Source: Pithys albifrons albifrons
Lineage: Eukaryota; Chordata; Aves; Passeriformes; Thamnophilidae
DNA: 64,000 bases
Reading direction: 5' to 3'
NCBI RefSeq assembly: GCF_047495875.1
Contig: NC_092461.1
Coordinates: 48,675,101 to 48,739,100 of the forward strand
The translations under genes and the position numbers were made by a program. Each line of letters starts with the position of its first letter. Position 1 is the first letter of the stretch. Below, piece by piece: positions 12,011-25,876 of the stretch. The notes under the pieces are model-generated. The model searched no databases. It saw only the letters and a list, made by a program, of their open reading frames with translations, and had not been told where the DNA came from.

Positions 12011-15000
12011 ATAACAGTGGTAACAGTTTATAATTAGTTTTTGTCAGCTGTAACTGATTACACAGTCTATATGGTATTTTTGGTTTCTTGAAAGGCATGT
12101 GCTTCATATGTACAAGCAGAAAAAACTGCTGGTTTAAGGAAACTGAGAACAAAAAGAAGGTACTGAGGTGTTGTGAACAAAATGTAATATTGTCAGTATC
12201 TAACAATAATCAATAAAGAAAAAACTAATTAATATTATATACAATTTTATAAGAACTTAAATGAGAATATCACAAACAGAGCTCAAAATAATACACTGCC
12301 TTGCAGAATATCAATTTTATGTCCTTTTTTTCCATTTCAATTTGTGAACATTTCTTACTGTGTATTCTCAAAAGACATTGCACAGCTTTCATGACCTACA
12401 AGTATGAAGTTCCACTTAAATATACATCTTAAAAAATAAACTAAATCTGATTCTGCCTGGAAAATAATTAACAAGTTATATACATGCCTTAATCTGGTTG
12501 TGTATAAGTTCAAAAGCAAAAATTTCTTTTATCATCTGAACTTACAAAGCATTCACTTTTAGTAGAAAGAACAACAAACTTAATTGTTTAAAACTTAGGT
12601 GGTATCAGAAGTCACATTTTAATAATTTGAAAATTTGTAATAATAAATATTTTTTACTTTATGAAAGGAATATTTTCAGCTCCATGCTTTAAGTTCTACT
12701 CTAAGACTGAATGTCCTAGCTTTGTCAGTTTCTGTTCAATCTTAAAATTTTCAAGTAGCAAAAAAAGTGCTGACTTAACAGCATAAAAGGTCCATGGATG
12801 AAATATAGGCCTCATCAAAGTCAAAATTTTCTCAGTTTTGACTGATCCAAGATTTCACCATTTATCTGCTAAAGTTCGGAAACTTTACAGATACTTTAAA
12901 AGCATGGTAAAAAAAAATGAAATTCCATTTTTCTGGTTGTTAGAAAGCTCTTCATACATATTATGTAGATTCTTATAGCATTCTATGCATAAACAATATC
13001 ACAGATACCATGCATGTGCATAGACATGCTATAGATAATACATGTCTTGTCATTCCAGTTCATCATGCACAGTAAACACATCACTTCACTAGAAGTTTCA
13101 TATATGAAACATCTCAAAAAAAAAAAAGACAAATGAAGCAATAGTAACTCCTTAAATTGTACTCTGATGTAACCACTTAAGTTACTGGTAAGGAGAGTAA
13201 AATCTGATTTTCAGTTTTCCCTTTGCAAATGAGGAGTTGGAAAGCAAATGGTGTTCATCTTGTAAAATGCCCTCAGCTGAATGTTCTAAATGGACAATTA
13301 TTTCAAACATACTCTCCAGTATGTTCTAATGCTACACAGACATTACTTAGGCTACAGAGAGCAGCTTACTTACGTCTGGGGCTCCTTTTCATTTTGCTGC
13401 TTTTGCTGTGGTTGAAGAACGTTATTTACCAGCTCAGTGATCCCACTAAAGGGAAACCACCTGTTTAAACAAGCAAATAATGTGACTGAATAACCAATAA
13501 AACCACACTAGTTTAAATGTTTTCTCATCCAACATTAGTAGAAATACACAGGTGGAAAAGCCAGAGCCAATGGGAATGTCAGCTGCAGAACTAAGTCAGC
13601 CACTAAGGATGTGAGGGAAGTAAAGTTTTACAGTTCACCAGTTCACAAGCAGGCAGCAAGAACCTACATCCAGCTAACATGTGGATGGGGTAAGAAGCTG
13701 CAGGCAGCTCTCTTACAAGCCAGTCAGGAAGCAGATGACAAACTACCTGCAGCCTATCAGGTATCAGTGAAAACTGATACCATCAAAGGTGCAGAGAGCA
13801 GAACACGGCAAAGGTAGAAAAGTCAAGCCTATTGCATCTTTAAGATACTTTACTTACTGTGTCGACTGTGGTTTTTGCTCTTCTTTGACCCTAAAAAGAT
13901 AAGTTTGCACAACTGAGTGCAAAATGTTGTAAAACAACTACCCTGAAGTTCTAAAATTTGTATCAAATGGGCAGAGAAGAGTTCCTACTTTGAGGTACAA
14001 GGATTTCCTTTAGTATTTGTTGTATGTTTATATTAAGTTGTACTCTGGGTTTATTTCCATTTAGGATTAAAAAGAGGGAATGCTGAGTATAACAAACTTT
14101 TAGTTGCAAAATTAAATCTCTAATTTTCCATAACTGACTTCCCATTCTTTGCACATAATATCTTGTTAAAACATTTCCAGCAATACATTCAGCTGTAAAT
14201 GCAAAGGAAGCTACTTTGATTATGTAAATTACAATCTATTTTATTTTTATTTACAATCAAACTGCCTACCATAGTTTAAGTTAAATTTGTAACATTTAAC
14301 ATGACATTTAAAATACAATATGGTAATATAACAGATTAAAGGAAAATCTGCACTATACTTATTAAACTGAAGTGATGTCAGGAACTGCAGACAATGTAAC
14401 TCTAAAAATTAAGGAAGGAAAGCTAAGGAATTTTGCTCTTGGGTGACCTTTACTAGGACTTTCTTAAAGAAAGAACTAGCTAATACATACAATGGGTCTG
14501 TTTAGTACCAATTAACATTTGCCCACTCTTTAGGAAAATATTCCATCTGAAATACATGCTTAACTTGACTGAGCAGGCTGGTGCTCTGTACCAAACCCAA
14601 GAACAGAGACAGGAATATTTACATCCTCTAATTGCAGGTATTAGTCTTAAATATCAAATTAGAATCAACCTTCCCTGTTGTTTTTTGTTCAAAACAACCC
14701 AAAAAGGTTCCTAAATGGGTATTCTGGATGTCTCTGTAGGGAACACTCTCGCCTAACTAAACAGGAAGTGCAGGCTCATAATTTAGGTGGATGCTTAGGG
14801 TTGCACAGAAAATTAAAGTTCATCAAAATAGCTCCACATGTCCTCCACTATATGATACGACAGGGAATGTCTCCATAAACAGGATTCAGTGTCTGCATAA
14901 GAACTAAATAAGTGGATGACAAGAAACACTAAAATTGTACAAAAAAGACCACACAAAAGAAAGATTGAACAAGCAACACACAGAAAAATGTCTTCAAGCA

Positions 15001-18000
15001 CACCTCTTCAGCACTTCAGAAATTTATATACAAAGAAATGTTCCAATACAAAACAAAACAAACAAATAAATAAGCAATCCCACAAAACCAAGCAACTATA
15101 TTTAAAAAAAATGTAAAAATAAAAATTTCTCATGCAGTTGCAATTCCACTCCACCATGCATCTTAATCATAACATTATCTTTAACCAAGAAAATCCACAC
15201 TAGTTTTTCAACACAGAAATTCAAAGCTGGAGGAGTGGGAGGGACAGGGAATCAAAGCATTTCCATACTTTTTTCTCTAGGTAACTCAGGACATTTAATT
15301 TACATCACCCAAAATTATATGCCTTAGAGCTCTATATGGTCAGCTGTGAGAAAGAAACACTCCCAGACAATAATTCGGAGCTACCAAGTTGCATACATAG
15401 AACTAGACAAGGTAAATATGACCTCCCTTGAGAACCAGATGAAGAAAACTGAATATACCATTAATCCTTACACTCCTCTCCATACAAGACTACCAAACGC
15501 ACTTAGTGGACACTTTTCAGTTATTACTTCATTATGAACTCTTCTATTGAAGTAAAGGAAATCTGAGCCCTTCACATAATCAGATTACAACCAACATCTT
15601 TCCTTTGGATAGTGACCATGTTTAATATTTTTTCACATGTGGAACTGAGATCAGGATAGTGTAAAATCAAGGTTGTAATACTGCACATTAATTCTAAGTG
15701 TGCAGTTCAAAATTCTGGTAGGTTTTTTCAACAGGATCTAGCATCTTTACATAATGGTATGTATCTGGTGACTTCAATTGCAGCTGCAAACCCTTGGTAT
15801 TTTTAAAAGTCTTACAATCAGTTTTTAGTTTTGCACCATTAAATAAAACACATTGTCCATTAGCAGACACTTTGAAAATCTGCATTTAAAATTATTTTCT
15901 CAGCATTTTATAGGAACACTCTGTTCTAAGTCGGGATATAATTTGACCCTACAATTCAAAATATTTCTCTTATAAATTAATCTTTTCTCCTCCCACAATA
16001 CTGTCTCTTTCACTACATACTCTCCAACACTGCAGTTATGTGAGGACAAGAGCTTCCATTATTATATAACAGTGACGCATTCCTTGAGCACTCTCCATAC
16101 ATCCTTCAGTCGCTGGATTAGGCAATGATTTTCCTTGAATTTATAATGAGTGTGGAAGGCAAACTACAATTTGAAAAGAAATTATGAAAAAATCCATTGA
16201 ATAGATTCTACTGTATGAAATTAAACAAACATTGACCTTGTGGATCAACAGGCCTGAACCCTTCAGGTGTACAGCACAGGTATTTATCTTTCAAGGTCAG
16301 AGAATGGATAGACATTCTGAATCTAAATCAGAAAACCACAGACTCATTTCTGCAACTTTCCTTCCAAAAGACTCTTCATTCAGATGAAAGTGGAAGTTGT
16401 AGCAACTGATAGAAATAATGATATATTAAATACACAGAATGTATTTTTAACACTGCTGTTGTTTAATTATTTTTTCTAAACAGAAAAGGCCTGAAGAGAC
16501 TCCAGATACTTGAACTCTGTCTACATATACACATACAGTTTATTTCCTTTGGTTACATGAATTGTTTTGTGTTTCACTGGACTTGTACTCCCATATTTGT
16601 GCATTGCTTTCTCCCCTCCTTTCAAAAATTGTCAACTAATAATTGATTAAAAGTGTATTGCAAGGTCAGAAAAATCCCAAACCTTCATTTTCTCAACACC
16701 CCAAATGAAACACCTTAAGCAGTATGATTACATTCTGCTTTTTCCAGACTACCTCTCCTCATTTTACCTTCCTATGTCTTTTCAATCCTATCCACCAAGA
16801 AGATAGCTAGTTCTCAGTATTCACTAGCAACACACTCTAATCAATACCTGTTTACTAAAACCAACAACAGGCTGCAGATATATCAGTGACTGAGACAACA
16901 CATTTTATCAGTGCGGAATATTAAATATTTTACCACCTATTCTAATACTTTGAGGAGTCTGAAGTTCTTGTCACAATTTGGTGCCTTTTTTCTTCCCACA
17001 GGTTGTAACTGCACACACTCCTTCATTTGAAAACAAGCCAGGATTTTTCTACTTCCCAATATGAATTTTTGCACCTTGGTCTTTGTTATCAGGAACCTCT
17101 GCACATGGAAACACACATAGCCCCATTACTCCTGTCGTCTTCCGCAAGCCTACACAGTGCAAGTGCCAGATTCCTTTGATCTTTTCCAGTAGTTAGAGTC
17201 ATTAAGTAAGATCTCAAGCCTCAGTGAACACTTTTTGATGTTAGATCCTCTCCATTTACTAAAAATTTGCTCAAAGATTAAGGCTATTCCCACTGGCACA
17301 GAGAATGAATAGAACAGAACAGAAAGAGGAGAACAAGAAAAATGGAAGTAGGAGACAAAGTAATGAAAAGAACAACACAAAAATTATTTCTTTAGACTCC
17401 AAATATTTTTCTATTTTTAAATCTATTCCCATCAGTAAAAGCTCTTCTCTAAAATCTACTATGCCAAAACCATAAAACATTCTTTCCCAAAGACACATTT
17501 GATACAGGTAAACCAACAAGCACTCCGTTATCAGAGCTCACCTCTACTTTTACATTCTTGGACTTATAGCCACAAAAACATGTGGGCAGAGTTCAGGTGC
17601 CTCAATCCATGAAAATGATCCTTAAAACACACTCTACACCTCCAAGATATATGAAATGGAACAGGTATCTAATTCTTCTCAAGCGGGGAAATCCAGATTT
17701 AACAATCAGCCATCCGTGGCAGGGATAAATATCTCTCTCTAAGCCAAGAGTATTCTCAAGATTCACAACCTTGCCATCCATGGACCTACAAGCACCAGGA
17801 TATCTCATCTACAGGAATAAAAAATGATAAGTAGATCTGAACAATTCCAAAACTTACATCCTGGAAGATAGCACTGAAAATAAAATAGCACTTAAAGAAA
17901 CAATGATACAATTCTAAACTCCCTTCCCTCTCCCTCCCCTGTGCCTCACATTCTTTCTCAGCAAAAAATGGCCTTCAATACATAACCATATCCAAACCAG

Positions 18001-20544
18001 TGAGGGGATGACCATTCCCTTGGTCTAACAAGGGATTGCACTGAAAAATGGGGAAAATTATCAGCTCCAGCCACATTCAGAGGTTTCCACCACCTTGTCT
18101 TAGAATGAAAGGTGCACTAACCCATTTTCCTAGACTGCCTACTGTGGACTATTTCTTTTTCTATTTTTGTATCTTTTTAATAGTATTTCAATTATATGCC
18201 CTGCCCCAAATGACAAATGATTGGTTGCAGTGACTGCAGTGACTACACTCACATACTGGAAGGGAAGACATGTGACACATGCACGATATACAACGTTGCC
18301 TGCACCCAGTCTTGACTAAACAGTGGCATTAACACATGCAGTCAAATACCTGTACAATCAACTATTTTCTTGAAAGAGGGCATGTCTACAGATTAATTAA
18401 GTTAAATTATGTAAGTATGTTTAACTCCAAGAAAAGAGAGATAAGGAGATCAAATAAAGCCATGCCAATTGCATAATTGCAAAATATTTATCTATTACCT
18501 GAAGTGAATCTCTGCATTGATTACTCTATTGTTGCTATAAGAACATGCACCTTAGAACATGTAGCTTAACTATTTTTGATCAAAATTAAAGTTTTTGTTT
18601 CATATGACTGTTCCAAGTTTTTTATTTATTCAGAGAGCATAAGTAGTTAAATTGAGAAGAATCGTATTTTGAACAATAAAGTCTTTCCAGAGAAATATTT
18701 TCCTGAATATTTATGGAAATGATTTTCCTGTATAATTTTGGTTTGTTTGTAACAACAATACCAGCAGTTTCCACAAAAACATTTGTAAGATCAGTAGCTG
18801 AGGGGTAATTTAACATTTGACATTAGTGAAAAAGAAGGTGGAGAAGTTGGCTACTTGGGATAGAAACAATTACCTGTAACACAAAATAAATTTAAAACCC
18901 ATCTAAATCTGAGCTGAAGAGGTTAAACATTCCTGAAGTCCAAACTGAAGTTATCTTAAAGATACAAGACATACAATAAGAAAGCCCCAAACACAATTTA
19001 CAGATAAGCACAGACATAAACATGATCCTGTATAACAGCATAGGCTGAACAAGGTCCTTGAGTGAATCTCAGATGAACATCACCCATAAACATAACAAAT
19101 GCTGTGAGATTAAGACTGCTCTGATATTTAGATGATAATTAGAAATGGGATGGTTTTGTCTAAGGTTCCAGACAAACAAGGAACTAGTATCTATTTATGA
19201 AATGTGGTTCGCTGCAACCAAAAACATAGTGCTCAAAAGCCCTGTACTTTCAAGTCTAAACAGAATAAATTGACATCATGTTTTGATTAATTCAAAACCA
19301 GCAAAATAAATCAGACTCTGCTTGTCTTAGGACATTAACTCTTCAGGGCAAAACATTTCCTGTCATTTTTGTCGGAGTAAGAGAGAGAGACACTGTGTTC
19401 TGTGAAGGAAAGCTCCCTCACTTCTCCCACATTTCCTAGCTCAGCCAGACTTCCTTGCTGTTTGTTATGGTGTTGAGAGTAAAACCATAACAATACATGT
19501 CGAACTCACAAATCAGCACAAGAGAAAACAACTGTAGTACAACTGTAATAATAAATAAATTCTACACTGAAAAGTGTCCATTATATGTACAATTCCAATA
19601 ATTAATTCATGGATCAATGTTCTCTTTTGAAGGTTATCCAAAATTGTAAGCAGGAGGACCAGATCAGAAAGGTGATACTAAAAGGTCAATGTTAAAAATC
19701 TAGTGTTTGTCCAAACCTACAACATAGTTTAAAATGGGCTACTGCAGCTTCTTTCTATATTTAGCAAGCAAAAGATATTTTGGTTATCAAAGAGTAAGTA
19801 GGAATTTCTAAGCCAGAATTTGTAAGCCATCAACATTATAATTTGTTGCCATGTGGAATATGCCAGCTGCTTCCCGCTTGGGTATCATGTGTCTGCTGAA
19901 GCAATGAGGCATGCACAAAAAATTGGAAAAACAAAAATTATAAAATAATCACTAATAGAAAGTCCTGTATCAAGCAAAGTTGTCAAAGAGGGACAACTAA
20001 AACATCTAGAAGACTGTACAAACAATTTTAACAATGGACACATATTGAAGGAAGATGTGTCTTTCAATCTTAAAATTCCAGAAGTTTTTTTTCAGATTGG
20101 CACGTTAATAACTTTCTTGAATTAGGAGTTTCACCAGTTTGATTTCTCTGGGTAAATTGTCCATTACCTGTCAGTTGTTCATCTCTCACAACATATGCAA
20201 CAGCCTCAAGATCGGATCAGCTAACTTGCAACACATAAAATAAAAAATTATCCTCTGTTAGAAATGCAGTAAGAGCAAAACAAAGATCAAATCAATGCAT
20301 ATAAAGGATTTCAAAGGCAGTAGTTAAAAAGAACATGAAAGTTTAAAGAATCCTTAAGCCATAGTAAATATTTCTTCAATATAAGTTTTCCTATTAAGTT
20401 TCAGTTGCTCATTTAAAGAGCAGTTAGTATTATGTAACTCTTCACTAGAATGAATTTCCCAATCCAATTTCAAGAACGTGAGATACAAGTAAATACCTCC
20501 TTGAATTTAATCATTTTGTTCTGTCAGTGGCCTCCTTTTCTCAC
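12011..20544. other. Unique AT-rich DNA, nothing firm recognised
   Basis: A long stretch with no recognised gene or transposon. It has the usual A/T runs, a pyrimidine patch at 17,930-17,946, and a doubled tgcagtgac at 18,227-18,244. Open frames are short. Sequence at 13,550-13,820 is somewhat GC-richer and has a 68-codon frame of unknown meaning. Confidence 0.55.
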
Positions 20545-20561
20545 AAAAAAAAAAAAAAAAA
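20545..20561. repeat. Poly-A tract (17 A)
   Basis: An uninterrupted run of 17 A. No retroposed sequence that I recognise lies upstream, so there is no reason to read it as a LINE or pseudogene tail. Confidence 0.9.
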
Positions 20562-20739
20562 GGGAATGTTCATACAAATAACCCTTTCAATCTCTTTAAG
20601 AAGCTCTATTGTGAGAAAATAATCATCTGCCCTGCTGTGTGTTTGGTCACACGAATGTCTCTCTCACACCATCTGAACAGCCCTGACTTCTCTCTAAGCT
20701 CAGTGCTCAGACCATACAGTGGCTGAAAAGCCTCACATG

Positions 20740-20830
20740 GGACCCTGACACCTTCAAGGCCTCCAGATAAGCAGCAACTGCCTTCACTCACGATGCTGAG
20801 CTTTAAGCACATGCATATTTCAGTTCAGGT
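20740..20830. repeat. Possible ancient amniote interspersed repeat
   Basis: The block around 'gctttaagcacatgcatatt' resembles an old repeat, shared by birds, turtles and crocodilians, built around 'gcttaactttaagcacatgc'. A second possible relative is at about 33,190-33,245. Both matches are short and I rate them weak. Confidence 0.3.
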
Positions 20831-23002
20831 GGGGCAAAATAGTTTTATTTGGATTTAATTTTTTCTTTCCAATTTAATAACTGTTAATCTCCTAAAGCTT
20901 GCAGTTATGTGGATATTTCAGGTAGATTATTTTTGGAGAATAAAACATAAAAATCAACCTCAGATAGCAGGTGTCAAATCAGAAAAAAATACTGGCCTTT
21001 CCTCTCATTTTCCAAGAAGGAACAGAGGAAAAATTGTCCAATTGTCACATAACATTTGTTACTAAATGCAATTCTGTGTAATTATGGGTTCCTTCTAGCA
21101 AGTCTCTGGTGAGATTTGGATTTGAAAATGTTTGAGGTACAGATAGTACTACAACCCAAACTCCTAATAAAGATTCATTTTTGACAGCTAGAATTCATTT
21201 CAGTGTATCTATTTTTAAATAAAATTAAAGAAAATTCTAATCACCTTTTACTTTCTTATTGTTGATAGTTTGAAGTTCATCAGATTTTGGGTTTGTTTGT
21301 GTATCTTCCTGTATGTTTAAGAAGAGTTTAACAAACTGGATAAAAAACAGTCAACTGGATAAAAAATTTTCCTCGATACAATAATTAAGAAAAAATGCTC
21401 CAGTCTTGTAGCTCATGTTATTTTTTAAAAACACAGTTTCTCTACAGGAGTGCTGGAATAGCACCCACATCTTAGGTCTGCCACTGTAATCATGTAGCGT
21501 CTGTGCAAAGAGACAAAAAAATAGATTTAAAGTCTTGCCTAAAGGATGTGGAAAAGGTACCACAATAACTGCACTACAGTAACACACAGGGGCACAATAC
21601 TACACAAAGTTGAGTAAATCTATAATGTCCAAACACAATTTCACCAGACTGAAATTCAGTAACAGATAATCAAATAGAATATTAGTTGTCATCCTATGGT
21701 TGTTTTTCTTAAAAAACACCCCCAAAACGTACTTTTTTTTTTGAGGGAAAGGTTTAAATAATTTAAATGATAATTTTCATCATATGGTTTTTAAAGGGAT
21801 TTTTATTTCACTGTCTGGATCACAACTTTCCTTATGAAATGCAATTTCCTGTATTGGAAAGGTGAGACTTTGTTTTTTAATTATGCTTCAAACTGTTTTG
21901 CAATTAACTGAAATACTCAGTGAACTAAGAAAAAGCAGAAAACCCAATTTTAAAATTGATACAAAAGCTAGGATACTGGAATCAAACACAAGTAAGACCT
22001 TTTCAGAACATTAGTTCAATTCTACATAATATATTTCAAATATTCTGCAAAAGGATGGCCTGATGAGTAATAAATGTACGGATGTACAATGTAAATAGAG
22101 TTTCATTTTAGAACAAACTCCTAAAAAAAACGCAGTTTTCCCTAAGGGATTTGTATTGCTTTTGGGTTGGTTTTTTATTTCTTCAACAGTAGATGGCATT
22201 CCAAGCATCTCCTGCAGAAGGCGCTTCCATAGATGCTTGTACTGTCAGCAGCTGCTACAGTGAAATATGTAGCCTTGGGCTCAGCTGCTAGCAGGTGAAT
22301 TAAATAAAAATTAATTTTAACTCTGTAATTAATTTAAATTCATTGGTAATTACTTTGGACTTCATACGTTATTTTGCCTGTTAAATAACAATTTTATAAC
22401 ATTATTATTGATAAGATATCCACCAGGTGAAAATGGCATACACTAAAGTGCATAGAAACTCCACAGCAGACGATAAGTTAGTATTTCTCAGACATTAAAT
22501 TGCATGAAAGGAATGCAGATTTCTTCCAGACTGCAGGCAATTCCAGAGAAGGACTACTTGCAGACGATATAACAGGACCAGAAATAACAAATACCATGAA
22601 TTTGTTCCTGTTCCCTTCAAAAGCAGCCTTACAGAGAGCCCCGGTGTGGGGCAGATTTCTGTCCCGCACTGCCTCGCACAAGAAGTTCTGGATCGCTGTT
22701 GCATAATGAACACGGGTACTGGCAGCACAAGCACTGCATCTGGAGGGCTGGTGTACTAAAAGGAAACACACCTTCTGCTATGAAAAAAGATTAGAATCTA
22801 GGATTTCAACAGGAAATGAAAAAACAGCAGAAGAGAAATAATGAAAAATACAACAGTAATGCTGTCTAGTGTTCAATATAAATTTTGTGGTAATGTTTTC
22901 AAATAGTCAATTTATCAGGAAATCTTTTGGGTTTGGTGATTTGCTCTTGCTGTTCATATTAATCTTGAGATTTAGAATTCTTTATTATTAAAATAGATTT
23001 AT
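20831..23002. other. Unique AT-rich DNA
   Basis: No gene or transposon recognised. The segment 22,280-22,440 is dense in TAAT/ATTA core motifs. The segment 22,500-22,770 is GC-richer, with overlapping open frames on both strands (97 codons on minus, 68 on plus) and no recognisable product. Confidence 0.5.
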
Positions 23003-23090
23003 TTCATATTTTATATTCTATATCTAATATTATATATTATATATAAATTATATATAACAATATATGATATACTACATATTATATTATTAT
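23003..23090. repeat. AT-rich low-complexity / imperfect (TA)n
   Basis: About 90 bp made almost only of A and T, with repeated tatat and attat units. It is a likely unstable or easily melted segment. Confidence 0.9.
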
Positions 23091-23486
23091 GCCATTCTAC
23101 TACTATTAAGAGCTCTTATGAGAATAAAACATAAAATACTGGAGGTTTTCCTGAGAATATATTTAATTGATTAAAAATATAAATAGGAATACTTTTAGAT
23201 CACTTTGAGTTTCTGTTCATATATTTTACAGAATTTATTAGTTTATATCTGGAAATCACTGGAAATTACTTGCTATAATCTCATCTGCTTGTGACATAAT
23301 CTCTCTGCCCAAATGAGATAATTGAGGTAAATGCAATGCCCAGTTTACATGCTACTGAAAGAAGGCACAAGAGGTTTTCTTTAAAAACAGTTGTCTGGTA
23401 ATTCATTTGATGCACAGAAGAGCTAGAATCATGTATAGAATATTATTATAAACTCTCTGCATGACCAGCTATAGTAACACAGTTGG

Positions 23487-23530
23487 CAATAGTAGAAATG
23501 TTCTTTTACAATAGTAGAACCGTTCTTTTT
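23487..23530. repeat. 22-bp tandem duplication, two units
   Basis: Two adjacent 22-base units both begin caatagtagaa and end in gttctttt; they differ at three positions (23,498/23,499 region and the last base). This is a local duplication, probably replication slippage. Confidence 0.85.
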
Positions 23531-24676
23531 CATTGGTTTTATAAGCCTGAATCAATGTTCCGCTGAGAAATATTTCAGTGTATCTTTGTTCAGAATGGTT
23601 TGCTATTTCTGTCTACATGTCTCTTTTTATCAGTACTCTTTTGGGGTTTGTTTGCTATTTCCACCTTTATTTTACAGTGAACTGAAGTTAGATAATACTT
23701 GGAACTCACCAATTTTTTTCTAGATTATTTTTCTGATCCTTTTTCTGCGTGCCCTTGTCTCGTACTCGTTGCCTGAGTAAGACTCTCCTTGTTTGAGGAG
23801 TTTATTTAAGTCGATAATTTTTGTGGACACTTATTTCTTGTGTTGTACAAATGTGTTAATGAAGAGCAAGCAAAGAGCTGTATCAGGGAAGCCAATTAAA
23901 CTGGAGCATTGTACTTTCCTGCTGAGCAGACTTTATGCTCAGGAGAGGAACATAATCCAATTCTATGTGCACGGCCAGCTTTGAAACTACTCACAAATTT
24001 GCATACATTCCACTTGCTACACTTAAAATCTCCAACTTTAATAGTTTTAAAACTGATATTCAGAGAATACTATCTAAGGAAATAATACCTACAAAAAAAA
24101 AAAAAGCTTTTGCAGAACACATTGATGACATTAATCTTCAACAGTTTTGGTTTTTTTTTTGGCTCAGAATTAAAATTCTTTCAAATAGTTTCCATATCAG
24201 AAATTGCACACTAAGCAGAAGCTTAAAAGCATTTCAGCGATCTGCTATAAAAATTAATTAAAATTATTTCTTTAATCTAAAATGTAAAGGCCTCTGATAA
24301 AAAGTCCTTAGCCTCTACAAAATATCTTGCCTTGTCTGAGAATGCCAATAGTTTTAAAAGCTAAAACTGTATCAATCATTAAACTATTGTAATAATTTTG
24401 ATTAATTTTCATTAATTTGTGCCACATATAATTCATGGTGGTCAGTGGCTGAATCTGAGACATTTCCTGGTTGAAGGAATTGTGATTTTACTGAGCCTAC
24501 AAAAACCTTGCAGTTTTGGGTCCATTGGATTTACATTCCAGAGTACAATGCAGATTGATGAATCAGCTGTACTAAATTTCAAGGTTGTAGTAACATGGTA
24601 CATTCGTTTTTGCTTTGGATGTTAGTTTTCATCAGTGTCTTTCTACAGGTTATTCAGCAACTTAGTTTAATAACTT

Positions 24677-24700
24677 GGTGGGGTGGGGGGGTGGAGGGTG
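24677..24700. repeat. G-rich tract, possible G-quadruplex
   Basis: A 24-base stretch with G runs of 2, 4, 6-7, 2 and 3 separated by single T or A. It meets the general pattern for quadruplex-forming DNA. Confidence 0.75.
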
Positions 24701-25249
24701 TGTAATTGATTTAACTTCTCTCAGAATTAAGAATTAAATGAGAAGCTGATCTGTGGAACTATTACCATTGCTCAATTAAACCAAAATATCTACTCTCTAA
24801 ATAGGCTCTAGGAAAGAGCTCTGGACTCAAAAAACATGAGAGCAAAATCAAACAAAAACTGTAATATTATTGGGTTTCATAGGACAACTATTCATGCATA
24901 ATTATTCCTCTGAGTAAACTATCTAACCTCTGAGATCTTCCATAAATTATAGTTTAAATCAATAGAAGTTGTTAAAACATTTCTTTTTCTTCTTCTTCTG
25001 GTTCAAAAATACTTCAGTGGTTCCTGAAAGTATTACATACATTTCTATAAAAATCAAAATTCTCTCCCAGAATGATGAAAAACTTTGTGTGATTAACTTT
25101 TAACACAAATTTCCAAAAACCAAATACAGTATCACTGAAACTGTAAACAATCTTACAGTTTTTTGTCTGACTTTAGTTACTTCTCTATTTTTACTAAGAT
25201 TACATGACTTAGTCAGTCTGCAACAAAATCAGCAGTCAGACACAGATAA

Positions 25250-25876
25250 TGTCCTAGTTCAGCAGGAGGGACCAGCTAACCCTGTGTGGGGGTGATCAAA
25301 GCTGTGTATTCTACCCCCTCTATTCATTCCCCAAGGACAATGGGCCATTAGCAGCAGCTGCCCAGGGAGCCATTAGCACCTTCACACCCAGCCTGAGGGG
25401 GGCGGAGCTGCTAATGGGCCATCAACAGTTCAATACCCCCTGGCTCCCAGAGTTAATCACCCATTGTGTGAGTCCCCGCCCAGGGGGAGGAACTGAGTGC
25501 TCCCTGAGGGTACATAAGTGGTGGGTAAGAAGACCTCGGGAACTTCTCGTCGGATCCAGAGCAGCAGCAGGACCTTGACAGGAGGAGATCACCGCTCTCA
25601 CACAGACCACAGCCCTCGCCTGCACCAACAGGTTTTTCATTTCCTTTTGCTCTGGACTGGGGGAACCACAGGGGTCTCAGCACAAGGGCAAACAAACCCC
25701 CTTGGGTTTGTGCCCCAGGACACTGGGTTATACTGCTGGAGTTTTGTGAGTTGAAAGCAATCTCCCTTGTGTGTCAGTGTTGTTATTGTAATATTATTAT
25801 TAAATTTTAGCTCTGACTTATAATCTCTCTCGTGGTGAGTTTATTTCCCCTTCTGGTTCGCCTTCAAACCAGCACA
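25250..25876 (+). mobile_element. Solo LTR, family A copy 1 (avian endogenous retrovirus)
   Basis: A 627-bp element that begins tgtcctagttcagcagg and ends in accagcaca, that is, TG...CA ends. The same sequence recurs inverted at 35,095-35,723 (about 16 substitutions and two 1-base length differences by eye) and, more diverged, at 46,087-46,804. A TATA-like tacataa lies at 25,511-25,517 and a variant poly-A signal attaaa at 25,799-25,804, giving a U3-R-U5 order. No primer-binding site or internal viral gene follows, so it is a solo LTR. The flanks are gataa on the left and gatgt on the right: only three of five bases agree, unlike the exact duplications of the other two copies. The exact 5-bp duplications of those copies suggest an ERVL (class III) lineage. 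Confidence 0.88.
25340..25422. repeat. Inverted repeat inside LTR family A
   Basis: A 16-base arm at 25,340-25,355 (atgggccattagcagc) is the reverse complement, with one mismatch, of the arm at 25,407-25,422. The spacer is about 51 bp. The same structure is present in the copy at 35,095-35,723, and in a weaker form in the copy at 46,087. Confidence 0.8.

Larger units (their letters stand above)
23091..25249. other. Unique AT-rich DNA with two small repeats
   Basis: No gene recognised. Contains a 22-bp direct tandem duplication (23,487-23,530) and a G-rich tract (24,677-24,700), both listed separately. A 98-codon open frame at 23,965-24,261 has low-complexity composition and no recognised motif. 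Confidence 0.5.

Noticed and set aside
22478..22771. 97-codon minus frame as a coding exon
   Set aside because: It is open in two phases on minus and one on plus, has no clear splice signals or recognisable similarity, and starts from a non-ATG codon.
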